In this document: positions 55,854-64,000 of the stretch, piece after piece
Position numbering within the stretch: the first letter of the stretch is position 1
Layout of the letters: every line of letters starts with the position of its first letter
Source of the DNA: Roseovarius arcticus
Lineage (GTDB): Bacteria; Pseudomonadota; Alphaproteobacteria; Rhodobacterales; Rhodobacteraceae
Direction of reading: 5' to 3'
Assembly (NCBI RefSeq): GCF_006125015.1
Contig: NZ_SZZN01000001.1
Coordinates: 2,728,001-2,792,000, forward strand
Length of the DNA stretch: 64,000 nt
The notes under the pieces: model-generated
What the model was told of the DNA's origin: nothing
The model's input: the letters and a program-made list of their open reading frames with translations, nothing else
Databases searched by the model: none
Made by a program: the position numbers and the translations under genes

Positions 55854-56978
55854 TCAGCGTTTGAAGTTTGCGGGTTTAAACGGCAGCGCCACGACGGTGG
55901 CGGCCATGCGTTTGCCGCGCACCTCGCCATAAACGGTGGTGCCGGGCCTTGCCAGATCGGCGGGAACGTAGCCCATCGACATCGGCGCCTCAATACTGGG
56001 GCCAAATGCGCCAGATGTGACGGCTCCGATCGACTCGCCGCCTGTCTCGTCGGCAAAAAGGGCGGTGCCCTCGCGCATCGGCGCGCGCCCCTCTGGCGAC
56101 AGGCCGACGCGGCGGCGATCCGCGCCCGATACCAGCTGCGGCAGGATTATATCGGCACCGGGAAAGCCGCCCTTGCGCTTGCCACCTGAGCGGCGCACCT
56201 TTTGAATGGCCCAGCCCAGATTTGCCTCGACCGGGGTGGTATCGGCGTCAATGTCGTGACCATAGAGGCACAGACCCGCCTCTAGTCGCAGGCTGTCGCG
56301 CGCACCTAGGCCGATAGGCTCCACGGCATCTTGGTCCAACAGCGCGCGGGCAAATGCCTCTGCGCGGCCTTCTTCGACCGAAATCTCATATCCGTCCTCG
56401 CCGGTGTAGCCCGAACGCGAGAGCCACAGATCACCCCAGTCCGATGGCAGAATGGCAATATCCATAAAGCGCATTGCAGCCGCGCCGGGCACCAGCGCCT
56501 CCAGCACCGTCTCGGCTTCCGGCCCTTGCAGGGCCAGCAGCGCGCGGTCCGTGACGGGCAAAACCTCGCAGCCGGGCATCAGTTCGATCATACGCTGAAT
56601 ATCGGCATCCTTGCAGCCCGCGTTGACGACGACGAACAGCTCCTCGTCGCGGTGGGCCAGCATTAGATCATCCTCGATCCCGCCTGCATCATTGGTAAAC
56701 ATCGCATAGCGCTGGCGCCCTTCATGCAGCCCCTCCACGTCGACGGGCACCAATGCCTCCATCGCGTTGGCCACCTCGGCGTAGCCGCCGGGCGCGCGGA
56801 CGATGACCTGCCCCATATGACTGACGTCAAAGAGGCCCGCACGGGCACGGCAATGCAGATGCTCCTTCATCACGCCAAGGGGGTATTGCACGGGCATGTC
56901 GTAGCCCGCGAACGGGACCATCTTGGCCCCCAGTTCGCGATGCAGCGCGTTCAGCACCGTCATCTTTAGATCGCTCAT
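55854..56978 (-). CDS. gcvT: Glycine cleavage system T-protein (aminomethyltransferase)
   Basis: A 374-residue T-protein. Key motifs: GAKMVPFAGYDMPVQYPLGV, DVSHMGQVIVRAPGG, the folate-binding SRSGYTGEDGYEIS and the C-terminal OB-like domain (IGAVTSGAFGPSIEAPM). It releases ammonia and transfers the one-carbon unit to tetrahydrofolate. First gene of gcvTHP; a tandem glycine riboswitch sits about 90 bp upstream. Confidence 0.96.
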   Translation of the reverse strand: MSDLKMTVLNALHRELGAKMVPFAGYDMPVQYPLGVMKEHLHCRARAGLFDVSHMGQVIVRAPGGYAEVANAMEALVPVDVEGLHEGRQRYAMFTNDAGGIEDDLMLAHRDEELFVVVNAGCKDADIQRMIELMPGCEVLPVTDRALLALQGPEAETVLEALVPGAAAMRFMDIAILPSDWGDLWLSRSGYTGEDGYEISVEEGRAEAFARALLDQDAVEPIGLGARDSLRLEAGLCLYGHDIDADTTPVEANLGWAIQKVRRSGGKRKGGFPGADIILPQLVSGADRRRVGLSPEGRAPMREGTALFADETGGESIGAVTSGAFGPSIEAPMSMGYVPADLARPGTTVYGEVRGKRMAATVVALPFKPANFKR

Positions 56979-57065
56979 TCCGGCCTCCTGCCATGGCTGC
57001 CGGGTTGATGGAAATCAACGTCGGCATCGCAAAGACGCAATGGCCTGCAATGCAAGCCGCGCCAC

Positions 57066-57222
57066 GATGCCCCCTCTGTCCTTTCGCCTGAGATCGCTAT
57101 CCCTTCGGCGGCACCAAAACGGGTGCACTCTCCAGAGTTCTGATGATTGAAAAGGTCCTGTCGCCTGAGAGTTTCCGGGGCGGTTGCTCCTTCGGCACTG
57201 GCGTCAGCCAGTTCTCCCGATC
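57066..57222 (-). promoter_or_regulatory. Tandem glycine riboswitch
   Basis: Two glycine aptamers in series on the minus strand before gcvT. Aptamer 1 (about 57220-57154) runs GGGAGAACTGGC ... GCCGAAGGAGCAACCGCC ... AACTCTCAGGCGACAGGACC; aptamer 2 (about 57133-57068) has GGAGAGTGCACC ... GCCGAAGGGAT ... ATCTCAGGCGAAAGGACAGAG. The CCGAAGG and CTCAGGC...AGGAC motifs match the conserved cores. Such switches turn on gcvTHP when glycine is high. The expression platform is probably between 57066 and 56990. Confidence 0.93.
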
Positions 57223-57364
57223 CAATCATTGTCGACGCTAGTATACCGCCGCGCGGGCGGCAAGGGAAATTGAGAATAGGCGCACACGCACGGGCGCGCG
57301 CTACCCGCTTGATTTCGGGCGCAAACTGCGCGACCTCTGTCGGGGACAAAATTGAAAGCCGCCA

Positions 57365-57940
57365 ATGATCGCCCCGTCACATGCCTATTTCTTTGGCTAC
57401 GGAAGCCTCGTCAATCGCGACACGCATACATTCAAGGACGCGCATCCTGCGCGCTTGAACGGTTGGCGCCGCACATGGCGGCCGACAAATCTGCGCGAGG
57501 TCGCGTTTCTGTCAGTCGTCAGGGACGATGGCGCTTGGATTCATGGCCTGATCGCGCCAGTGCCTAATGATGATTGGCACGCGCTGGATATTCGCGAGGG
57601 CGCGTATAATCGTCTGCCAGCCGAGCATATGATTGAGCATCCCCTGCCCCACACCCCGCAAATCGCGGTCTATTCGGTGCCAGAGGGCCCGCGCGGAGCG
57701 GCCACAAACGGCCACTACCTGCTGCTCAGCTATATCGACGTGGTTATCCAAGGCTACCTGCGCGAATTCGGCGAGGACGGCGCGCAGCATTTCTTTGACA
57801 CGACAGATGGGTGGGACGCGCCAATACTGGATGACCGGGCAGAGCCGCATTATCCGCGCGCCTGCCGTCTCAGCCGTAGCGAGACTGATGTCGTCGATGC
57901 AGCCCTTGCGCGACTGCAGGTCGAAATGCGCCGCGCTTAA
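57365..57940 (+). CDS. Gamma-glutamylcyclotransferase-like protein (GGCT/AIG2)
   Basis: A 191-residue protein. The N-terminal YFFGYGSLVNRDTH matches the GGCT family YGSL motif; further family pattern is in LVVRD-like SVVRDDGAWIHGLI and EGAYNRL with a candidate catalytic Glu. It may cyclise gamma-glutamyl groups, for example in glutathione turnover, but the family is broad. It is divergent to the gcv operon and its end runs into a 15-bp repeat containing convergent stops. Confidence 0.82.
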   Translation: MIAPSHAYFFGYGSLVNRDTHTFKDAHPARLNGWRRTWRPTNLREVAFLSVVRDDGAWIHGLIAPVPNDDWHALDIREGAYNRLPAEHMIEHPLPHTPQIAVYSVPEGPRGAATNGHYLLLSYIDVVIQGYLREFGEDGAQHFFDTTDGWDAPILDDRAEPHYPRACRLSRSETDVVDAALARLQVEMRRA

Positions 57941-57972
57941 CCGCGCCGCGCTTAACCGCGCCGCGCTTAACC
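57928..57972. repeat. Triplicated 15-bp sequence with convergent stop codons
   Basis: Three perfect tandem copies of GCGCCGCGCTTAACC. TTAA in each copy provides a stop on both strands; copy 1 holds the stop of the GGCT-like gene (TAA 57938-57940) and copy 3 holds the stop of gltX (TTA 57967-57969 on the plus strand). Confidence 0.95.
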
Positions 57973-59292
57973 GCGCGCGCGAATTACTTGTAGCAGCGGC
58001 AGCACTTGTGCCATTTCCGGCCCATGCGCCTGCCCCGTTAGCGCCTTGCGCAGCGGCATGAACAGCGCCTTGCCCCTGCGGCCTGTCGCTTCTTTGACCG
58101 CCGTGGTCCAGCTGGCCCAACTGCCCTCATCCAGCGGCCCCTCGGGAAGCAGCGTCATGGCCTCGGCGATGAATTCGGCGTCGCCCTCCTCGATCACAGG
58201 CTCAGCGCCGTCGCGGAACATAATCCACCATGCGTCCAGATCGGCCAGCGTGGTGATATTGCCGCGGGTGACCGCCCAGAACTGGGTGGCCAGATCATCG
58301 GGCACGCCCAGCGCGGCGATGCGCGCCTTCACCTCGGCGTAGTCTAGCCCTTGCAGGTAATGCGCCGTCAGCGGAAACAGGTCCTGCACATCGAATTTCG
58401 TCGGGGCCGAGCCAAAGCGCGTGATGTCAAAGCCGCCCAGCAGCGTCTCCATATCGGTGCGCAGCTCGATCGGGTCGGCGGACCCCAGACGCGCCATCAG
58501 GCTAAGCAGCGCGGCGGGCTGGATGCCTTGTTCGCGCAGATCGCGCAAGGACAGCGTGCCAAGACGCTTGGACAGCGATTCGCCCTGCGGGCCGGTCAGC
58601 AGCGAGTGATGCGCAAAGTTCGGCGCATGCCCGCCCAGCGCCTCTATGATCTGGATCTGGGTTGCGGTGTTGGTCACATGGTCCGAGCCGCGAACGATGT
58701 CGGTCACGCCCATTTCGGTGTCATCGACGACCGACGCGAGGGTGTATAGCACCTGCCCGTCGCCGCGGATCAGCACCGGATCGCTGACCGAGGCGGCGTC
58801 GATGCTGATATCGCCCAGAATACCATCGGGCCACTCAATCCGCTCCTGCCGCAGCTTGAACCGCCAGACACCTGGCCCGCGTTCGGCGCGCAAGCGGTCC
58901 TTTTCGGCATCGTCCAGCGCCAATGCGGCGCGGTCATAAACCGGTGGGCGGCCCATGTTCAGTTGCTTTTTGCGCTTCAAGTCCAGCTCGGTCGGCGACT
59001 CGAACGCCTCGTAAAAGCGGTCCATTTCGCGTAGCTTGCCCGCAGCCTCATGATAGCGGTCCAGCCGCTCGGACTGACGCTCGACACGGTCCCAGTGTAG
59101 GCCCAGCCACTCCAGATCCTGCTTTAGGCCGTCGACGTACTCCTCCTTGGAGCGGACCGGATCGGTATCGTCGATGCGCAGGATAAAAGTGCCCCCCGCC
59201 TTGCGTGCGATGAGCCAGTTCATCAGCGCAGTGCGCAGGTTGCCGACATGGATATAGCCGGTGGGCGATGGGGCGAAACGAGTGATGGTCAT
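57967..59292 (-). CDS. gltX: Glutamyl-tRNA synthetase (second type)
   Basis: A 441-residue class I synthetase. HIGH-like PSPTGYIHVGN and KMSKS-like SLSKRLGT are present, and FKLRQERIEW in the catalytic domain. It charges tRNA-Glu or, if this is the second paralogue common in alphaproteobacteria, may charge tRNA-Gln with Glu for GatCAB. The frame opens at 59337; ATG 59292 is the typical start. It converges on the GGCT-like gene, with stops in shared repeats. Confidence 0.92.
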   Translation of the reverse strand: MTITRFAPSPTGYIHVGNLRTALMNWLIARKAGGTFILRIDDTDPVRSKEEYVDGLKQDLEWLGLHWDRVERQSERLDRYHEAAGKLREMDRFYEAFESPTELDLKRKKQLNMGRPPVYDRAALALDDAEKDRLRAERGPGVWRFKLRQERIEWPDGILGDISIDAASVSDPVLIRGDGQVLYTLASVVDDTEMGVTDIVRGSDHVTNTATQIQIIEALGGHAPNFAHHSLLTGPQGESLSKRLGTLSLRDLREQGIQPAALLSLMARLGSADPIELRTDMETLLGGFDITRFGSAPTKFDVQDLFPLTAHYLQGLDYAEVKARIAALGVPDDLATQFWAVTRGNITTLADLDAWWIMFRDGAEPVIEEGDAEFIAEAMTLLPEGPLDEGSWASWTTAVKEATGRRGKALFMPLRKALTGQAHGPEMAQVLPLLQVIRARG

Positions 59293-59368
59293 GGGACGCA
59301 GATCCTTGAGCCTCGGAGGTTGCGCAGGATGTGTCACAGGGCGGGGGCCTTGTCCAGATTAGCCCGCC

Positions 59369-60067
59369 TCAGTCCATCCGGCGCACCATCAGTTGATTGC
59401 CCTCACGGCGCGTCTCTAGGACCTTGATCGCGGCAATGAGATCGCTCAGCTTTTTATGTCCATAACTGCGAGTGTCAAAATCGGGATTGGCGGCGGTGAT
59501 TTGCTGGCCAAGGCGGCCCAGCGCGTACCATTCGCTATCCTGATCGATGCTATCCATCGCCTTGAACAACAAATCGCGCGCCTCGTTGATGTTCTGGCCG
59601 CTGGGGCGCGCCGGGGCGTCCTCGGGGGCGCCGCCAAGGTTTTCCAGATAGATAAACCGCTTGCAGGCCTGACGAAACGCCTCGGGCGTCTTTTTGGCGC
59701 CGATGCCGAAAACGTCGAGGCCCTGTTCGCGGATACGGCTGGCCAGACGGGTAAAGTCACTGTCGGAGGACACCAGCACAAAGCCGTCAAAGCGGCCCGA
59801 ATGCATCAGGTCCATCGCGTCGATCACCAGCGCAATGTCGCTTGCGTTCTTGCCCACCGTATTGGCGGGCTGGTGATGTGGCACGAGGCCAAACTCGGCC
59901 TGTACTTTGTTCCATCCGGTCATCTGCTGCGACGAAAAATCACCGTAGCAGCGGCGCACCGATGCCTCGCCAATGCCCGCGATCTCGTCGAAAATAGCCT
60001 TGGTCCACTTGGGCGATGTGTTATCGGCGTCGATGAGGACGGCCAGTAGAGGGGTGCTGTCGCGCAT
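59369..60067 (-). CDS. NYN-domain protein with C-terminal LOTUS/OST-HTH
   Basis: A 232-residue protein. The N-terminal NYN (PIN-like) ribonuclease-type domain carries acidic residues in LIDADN, DIALVIDAMDLM and SSDSDFTRLA; the C-terminal part (about 155-228: ARDLLFKAMDSIDQDSEWYALGRLG and GHKKLSDLIAAI) fits an OST-HTH/LOTUS RNA-binding domain. This LabA-like architecture suggests an RNA-cleaving or RNA-binding protein in the cytoplasm; bacterial roles are little studied. It lies between gltX and an uncharacterised lipoprotein. Confidence 0.87.
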   Translation of the reverse strand: MRDSTPLLAVLIDADNTSPKWTKAIFDEIAGIGEASVRRCYGDFSSQQMTGWNKVQAEFGLVPHHQPANTVGKNASDIALVIDAMDLMHSGRFDGFVLVSSDSDFTRLASRIREQGLDVFGIGAKKTPEAFRQACKRFIYLENLGGAPEDAPARPSGQNINEARDLLFKAMDSIDQDSEWYALGRLGQQITAANPDFDTRSYGHKKLSDLIAAIKVLETRREGNQLMVRRMD

Positions 60068-60267
60068 GGTGTCGGCTCCTTTTTAATCGTCCCTACATGC
60101 CCTATCGGCGCGCATGGGGGAAGCCGTCCTGCGACATTAGGGGACGCAGTGCCTAGCGACAAAATATTTCTTATAGGCGGAAGTTGCGAACCGGATTGAG
60201 AGGGGCTAGCCCCCGCAGGCGCACGGCGCTAGTTTGCGCACTATCGGGCAAAATTTACGAGGCGGCT

Positions 60268-60843
60268 ATGACGACAAGACGGGCAATGATCCTGGGCGCA
60301 GGCGCGATGGGGCTACTGGCGGGCTGCGGCGGAACGCGTAGCACATTGGGCACCCAGAGCGGCACTGCCGGGCTAGAGGCGGCCATGCTGGCCCTGGGTC
60401 CGAATGTCGACCCGGCAGAGGCGGCGCGCGCCGCGCGTCTGGCCTATTCGGTCTCATCCGATCTGGCGCGGGAATACGAGATCACCGATCTGCCACTGGT
60501 TCATAACGCCAAAGTCAATCTCGGCGTGAAAAAGCGGGGCCTCTGCTATCACTGGGCGCGCGATGTTCAGACACGCATGGTCCATGCGCGCTTTGCCACG
60601 TTGCAGTTCGACCGGCTGGTGGCGAATGCTGAGAATCCATTTTTGCTGGAGCATTCAACCGCTGTGGTTATGGCGCGCGGGGGCAACTGGCGCGATGGTA
60701 TCGTGCTGGACCCATGGCGCACGGGCGGCACGCTGCACTGGGATCACGTGCTGAGCGATACCAAGTACAAGTGGAAACTGCGCGCCGACGTGCCCATCCG
60801 CAAGCGGGGCGCGGGCGTGTCGCTTGCCCGCGCCGAAGGTTAA
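60268..60843 (+). CDS. Putative lipoprotein of unknown function
   Basis: A 191-residue protein starting MTTRRAMILGAGAMGLLAGCGG, a short signal with lipobox (LAGC). The mature part contains GLCYHWARDVQTRM and HSTAVVMARGG, then LDPWRTGGTLHWDH; the spaced Cys, His and Asp could be a papain-like or transglutaminase-like triad (Cys, His, Asp). I cannot name the family with confidence. ATG 60268 was chosen over TTG 60184 for the signal peptide. It is convergent with yghU. Confidence 0.65.
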   Translation: MTTRRAMILGAGAMGLLAGCGGTRSTLGTQSGTAGLEAAMLALGPNVDPAEAARAARLAYSVSSDLAREYEITDLPLVHNAKVNLGVKKRGLCYHWARDVQTRMVHARFATLQFDRLVANAENPFLLEHSTAVVMARGGNWRDGIVLDPWRTGGTLHWDHVLSDTKYKWKLRADVPIRKRGAGVSLARAEG

Positions 60844-60846
60844 AGC

Positions 60847-61713
60847 CTAGCTGCCGATCTTGTCTTGCGTCTGCGTGTCGAAATCAGCGGCGTCATGGCG
60901 CTCGTGCAGCTGCATTTCAGGCTCGCCAAAGCTGCGGTTAACCATGCGGCCACGCTGGACAGCCGGGCGCGCGTCGATGGCCTTTGCCCAGCGCTGGACA
61001 TGCTCGTAGCTGCCGACATCCAGAAACGTGCCCGCATCATCATAGGTGCGGCCCAGCGCCAGTTGGCCATACCAAGGCCATATCGCCATATCGGCAATGG
61101 TATAGTTTTCCCCGGCGATAAAGTCGCGCGTCGCAAGTTGGCGATCCAGCACGTCCAGTTGCCGCTTCACCTCCATCGCGAAGCGGCTGATGGGGTATTC
61201 GTATTTTTCAGGTGCATAAACGTAGAAGTGCCCAAAGCCGCCGCCCAGATATGGCGCGCTGCCCATCTGCCAGAACAGCCAGTTCAGCGTCTCAGTCCGC
61301 GCCGCACCCGAGGCAGGCAGGAACGCGCCGTATTTCTCCGCCAGATGCATCAGGATCGAGCCGCTCTCGAACACGCGCACCGGCGTTTCGCGTGAGCGGT
61401 CAAGCAGGGCTGGTATCTTGGAGTTCGGATTGATCTCGACGAACCCGCTGCCGAACTGGTCACCCTCACCAATGTCGATCAGCCATGCGTCGTATTCGGC
61501 GTCATGGCCCGCGGCCAGCAGCTCCTCGAACATGATCGTGACCTTAACGCCGTTCGGCGTGGCCAGCGAGTAGAGCTGGAATGGGTGCTTGCCTACGGGC
61601 AGCTCCTTGTCATGGGTCGCGCCGGCAATGGGGCGGTTGGTGCTGGCGAACTTGCCGCCGCTCTCTGCGTCCCATGTCCAGACCTTGGGCGGGGTGTAGG
61701 TGGTATCGGCCAT
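60847..61713 (-). CDS. yghU: YghU-type glutathione S-transferase/disulfide-bond oxidoreductase
   Basis: A 288-residue GST-fold protein of the YghU (Nu-class) type, with an N-terminal extension (WTWDAESGGKFASTNRP), thioredoxin-like domain (LPVGKHPFQLYSLATPNGVK) and helical C-terminal domain. YghU proteins bind two glutathiones and reduce disulfides and organic peroxides. Cytoplasmic. It is separated by 163 bp, including a terminator, from frmA upstream. Confidence 0.9.
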   Translation of the reverse strand: MADTTYTPPKVWTWDAESGGKFASTNRPIAGATHDKELPVGKHPFQLYSLATPNGVKVTIMFEELLAAGHDAEYDAWLIDIGEGDQFGSGFVEINPNSKIPALLDRSRETPVRVFESGSILMHLAEKYGAFLPASGAARTETLNWLFWQMGSAPYLGGGFGHFYVYAPEKYEYPISRFAMEVKRQLDVLDRQLATRDFIAGENYTIADMAIWPWYGQLALGRTYDDAGTFLDVGSYEHVQRWAKAIDARPAVQRGRMVNRSFGEPEMQLHERHDAADFDTQTQDKIGS

Positions 61714-61820
61714 TTAATGGCTCCTTTGCGGGAAATGCGTTGGGGCAGAACTTATTCTGCGTGGGGCTGGGCGCAAGGGGCGCGGTGCACATCAGCTGTG
61801 CAGCTTTGTAAATGCGGGAT

Positions 61821-61849
61821 AAAAAAGGGCGGCCCGACAAGACCGCCCC
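61821..61849 (-). terminator. Rho-independent terminator after frmA
   Basis: On the minus strand GGGGCGG pairs with CCGCCC around a 9-nt loop and is followed by six T residues; it lies 28 bp past the frmA stop. Confidence 0.85.
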
Positions 61850-61876
61850 ACCCACTCCCTGACCTATCGAAGCCGG

Positions 61877-62989
<1,113 letters not shown>

Positions 62990-63128
62990 GATATTGTTCC
63001 TTCAACTTCGTTTCGGGTTTGGGCCGACTTTGCGGGAATTGCCGTGCGGTTTCAACATGGCAAAGATAAAGGGTTGGAATGCCGCGCCCTGCAGCGCAAT
63101 CTAGCGTCTGAACACCAAGGAGATTTCC

Positions 63129-63425
63129 ATGCCCCGCCTGATGCGCACTGCCTGCCTGATCGTTCCCGCTGCCCTCGCTTTGGCAGCCTGCCAGTCTACT
63201 GCGGCCAACAATCCCGCCCCGACCAGCCCGGCCCGTGATTCCTGTGGTGCGTCCGCGTATTCCGACCGAATCGGACAAAAACATGCACAGTTTGATTTCA
63301 GCGCGCCAAATCGCCCAGTAAGGGTATTGGGGCCGGATACGCCGATGACCATGGACTACCGGACCGACCGACTGAATATCGATACAGACACAGCGGGCCG
63401 GATCACACGTATCTGGTGCGGTTGA
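63129..63425 (+). CDS. I78-family peptidase inhibitor lipoprotein
   Basis: A 98-residue precursor. A signal peptide with lipobox LAAC places it in an envelope lipoprotein; the mature part has DSCGASAYSDRIGQ, VRVLGPDTPMTMDYRTDRL and a final WCG, matching the I78 inhibitor family of elafin-like bacterial proteins (inhibitors of subtilisin-type peptidases). AAGGAG precedes ATG 63129. Single gene. Confidence 0.85.
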   Translation: MPRLMRTACLIVPAALALAACQSTAANNPAPTSPARDSCGASAYSDRIGQKHAQFDFSAPNRPVRVLGPDTPMTMDYRTDRLNIDTDTAGRITRIWCG

Positions 63426-63509
63426 TGCCTGTCTCATCGCCTTTACCGCGACCCTATCCCGGCGCGGTTAGGGCTTGATCCGGCGCCAAATCGGGGCAAG
63501 TCTGGGGTC

Positions 63510-63848
63510 ATGACCTTTCAGTCCACCTCATCCGGTTTCGGCACAGCCGATCAGGTTGCATTCCACCGCACCGAACTGGGCGTGATCCTGTCGCTATACG
63601 GCCGCATGGTCGCGGCGGGTGAGTGGCGCGACTATGGCATTTCCAATCTGCGCGAAGTTGCGATATTTTCGGTCTTTAGGCGTACGGCAGAGCACCCACT
63701 TTACCGCATAGAAAAGCGACCCAAACTGCGCGGCAAGCAGGGACAATACGCGGTGATCGGCATGGACGGCCAGATCCTGAAACGCGGCGCGGACCTGCGC
63801 CAAGTGCTGCGCGTGTTAGAGCGAAAGCTGATTCGCACGGTGCAATAG
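63510..63848 (+). CDS. DUF2794 protein
   Basis: A 112-residue soluble protein matching DUF2794: FHRTELGVILSLYGRMVAAGEW, AIFSVFRRTAEHPLYRIEK, and KRGADLRQVLRVLERKL. The family is conserved in alphaproteobacteria; function unknown. No good ribosome site is seen; ATG 63510 fits the alignment as remembered. The next gene starts directly after the stop, so they may be coupled. Confidence 0.8.
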   Translation: MTFQSTSSGFGTADQVAFHRTELGVILSLYGRMVAAGEWRDYGISNLREVAIFSVFRRTAEHPLYRIEKRPKLRGKQGQYAVIGMDGQILKRGADLRQVLRVLERKLIRTVQ

Positions 63849-64000
63849 GTGAAAATCAATGCGCAAGGGGACTGCCGGAATGTGCTGAGCCCCGGTTTTG
63901 GGTCAGACATCGCCTCGCAGCGGCTGGATGATCTGGACAAATCGGCCATCGAACATTTGCTTGGGATCCGCGCCCGCGCCGCCGTTTTGGATCTGGGGTG
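63849..64000 (+). CDS. Possible SAM-dependent methyltransferase, N-terminal part (partial)
   Basis: GTG 63849 opens a frame that runs off the right edge (50 codons). The last visible residues RARAAVLDLG resemble the first motif (hh-D-hG) of a class I methyltransferase, but only that motif is seen. It abuts the DUF2794 stop (TAG then GTG), suggesting cotranscription. A different start is possible further downstream. Function is provisional. Confidence 0.4.
   Translation, partial: MKINAQGDCRNVLSPGFGSDIASQRLDDLDKSAIEHLLGIRARAAVLDLG

Overview
This window looks like a chromosomal segment of an alphaproteobacterium of the Rhodobacteraceae (roseobacter group). The evidence is high G+C coding sequence, an NDUFS4-type complex I accessory subunit, MarR and SdhE genes of alphaproteobacterial type, a BCCT osmolyte transporter, KpsC/KpsS capsule genes, a tandem glycine riboswitch before gcvTHP, and several small proteins I associate with this family (DUF6280-like, DUF3726-like, DUF2794). 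Both edges cut genes: the end of a DUF1194 protein at the left and the start of a possible methyltransferase at the right.

Layout. 0-4.6 kb is housekeeping (MarR, SdhE, an Xre regulator, aspartate aminotransferase, MATE pump). 4.6-7.7 kb is a decayed patch: a tyrosine-recombinase C-terminus, a possible IS3-type end, a seven-copy 9-bp tandem repeat, and DUF2946-like and PCu(A)C copper chaperone genes that are each broken by an in-frame TAA. 7.7-11.3 kb is an iron/heme/siderophore-type ABC importer operon led by a second, intact DUF2946-like gene. 11.5-15.5 kb is a complete Anbu operon: proteasome-like peptidase, transglutaminase, alpha-E protein and circularly permuted ATP-grasp. 15.9-17.3 kb holds MYG1 and the complex I subunit.

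17.5-25 kb is the most interesting unexplained block: LysR, aldehyde dehydrogenase, an M19 dipeptidase homologue that has lost several metal ligands, a BCCT transporter, a 563-residue protein I cannot place, and a DUF3726-like protein, all on one strand and tightly packed. It reads as an import and catabolism pathway for a betaine-like compound whose chemistry cannot be read from known families. 25-30.4 kb is riboflavin synthase and a capsule group (KpsS, Wza/KpsD-like lipoprotein, KpsC) without its ABC exporter.

30.4-48.5 kb is mixed core: EF-P, cobyric acid synthase, a PopZ-like acidic protein, a TolC/methyltransferase pair, a CapD/FlaA1-type dehydratase, an MltB-like transglycosylase, topoisomerase IB, tRNA-Cys, DacB, NadD, a PAS-GGDEF-EAL gene split by one extra G, EttA and a cold-shock protein. 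48.5-64 kb carries a TesA-like esterase divergent from a YbbA/YbbP-type ABC system, the gcvTHP glycine cleavage operon under a tandem riboswitch, a GGCT-like protein, a second-type GltX, an NYN-LOTUS protein, YghU, the formaldehyde-detoxifying FrmA, an I78 inhibitor and a DUF2794 protein. Names rest on reading the translated sequences and remembered family motifs; no database search was run.
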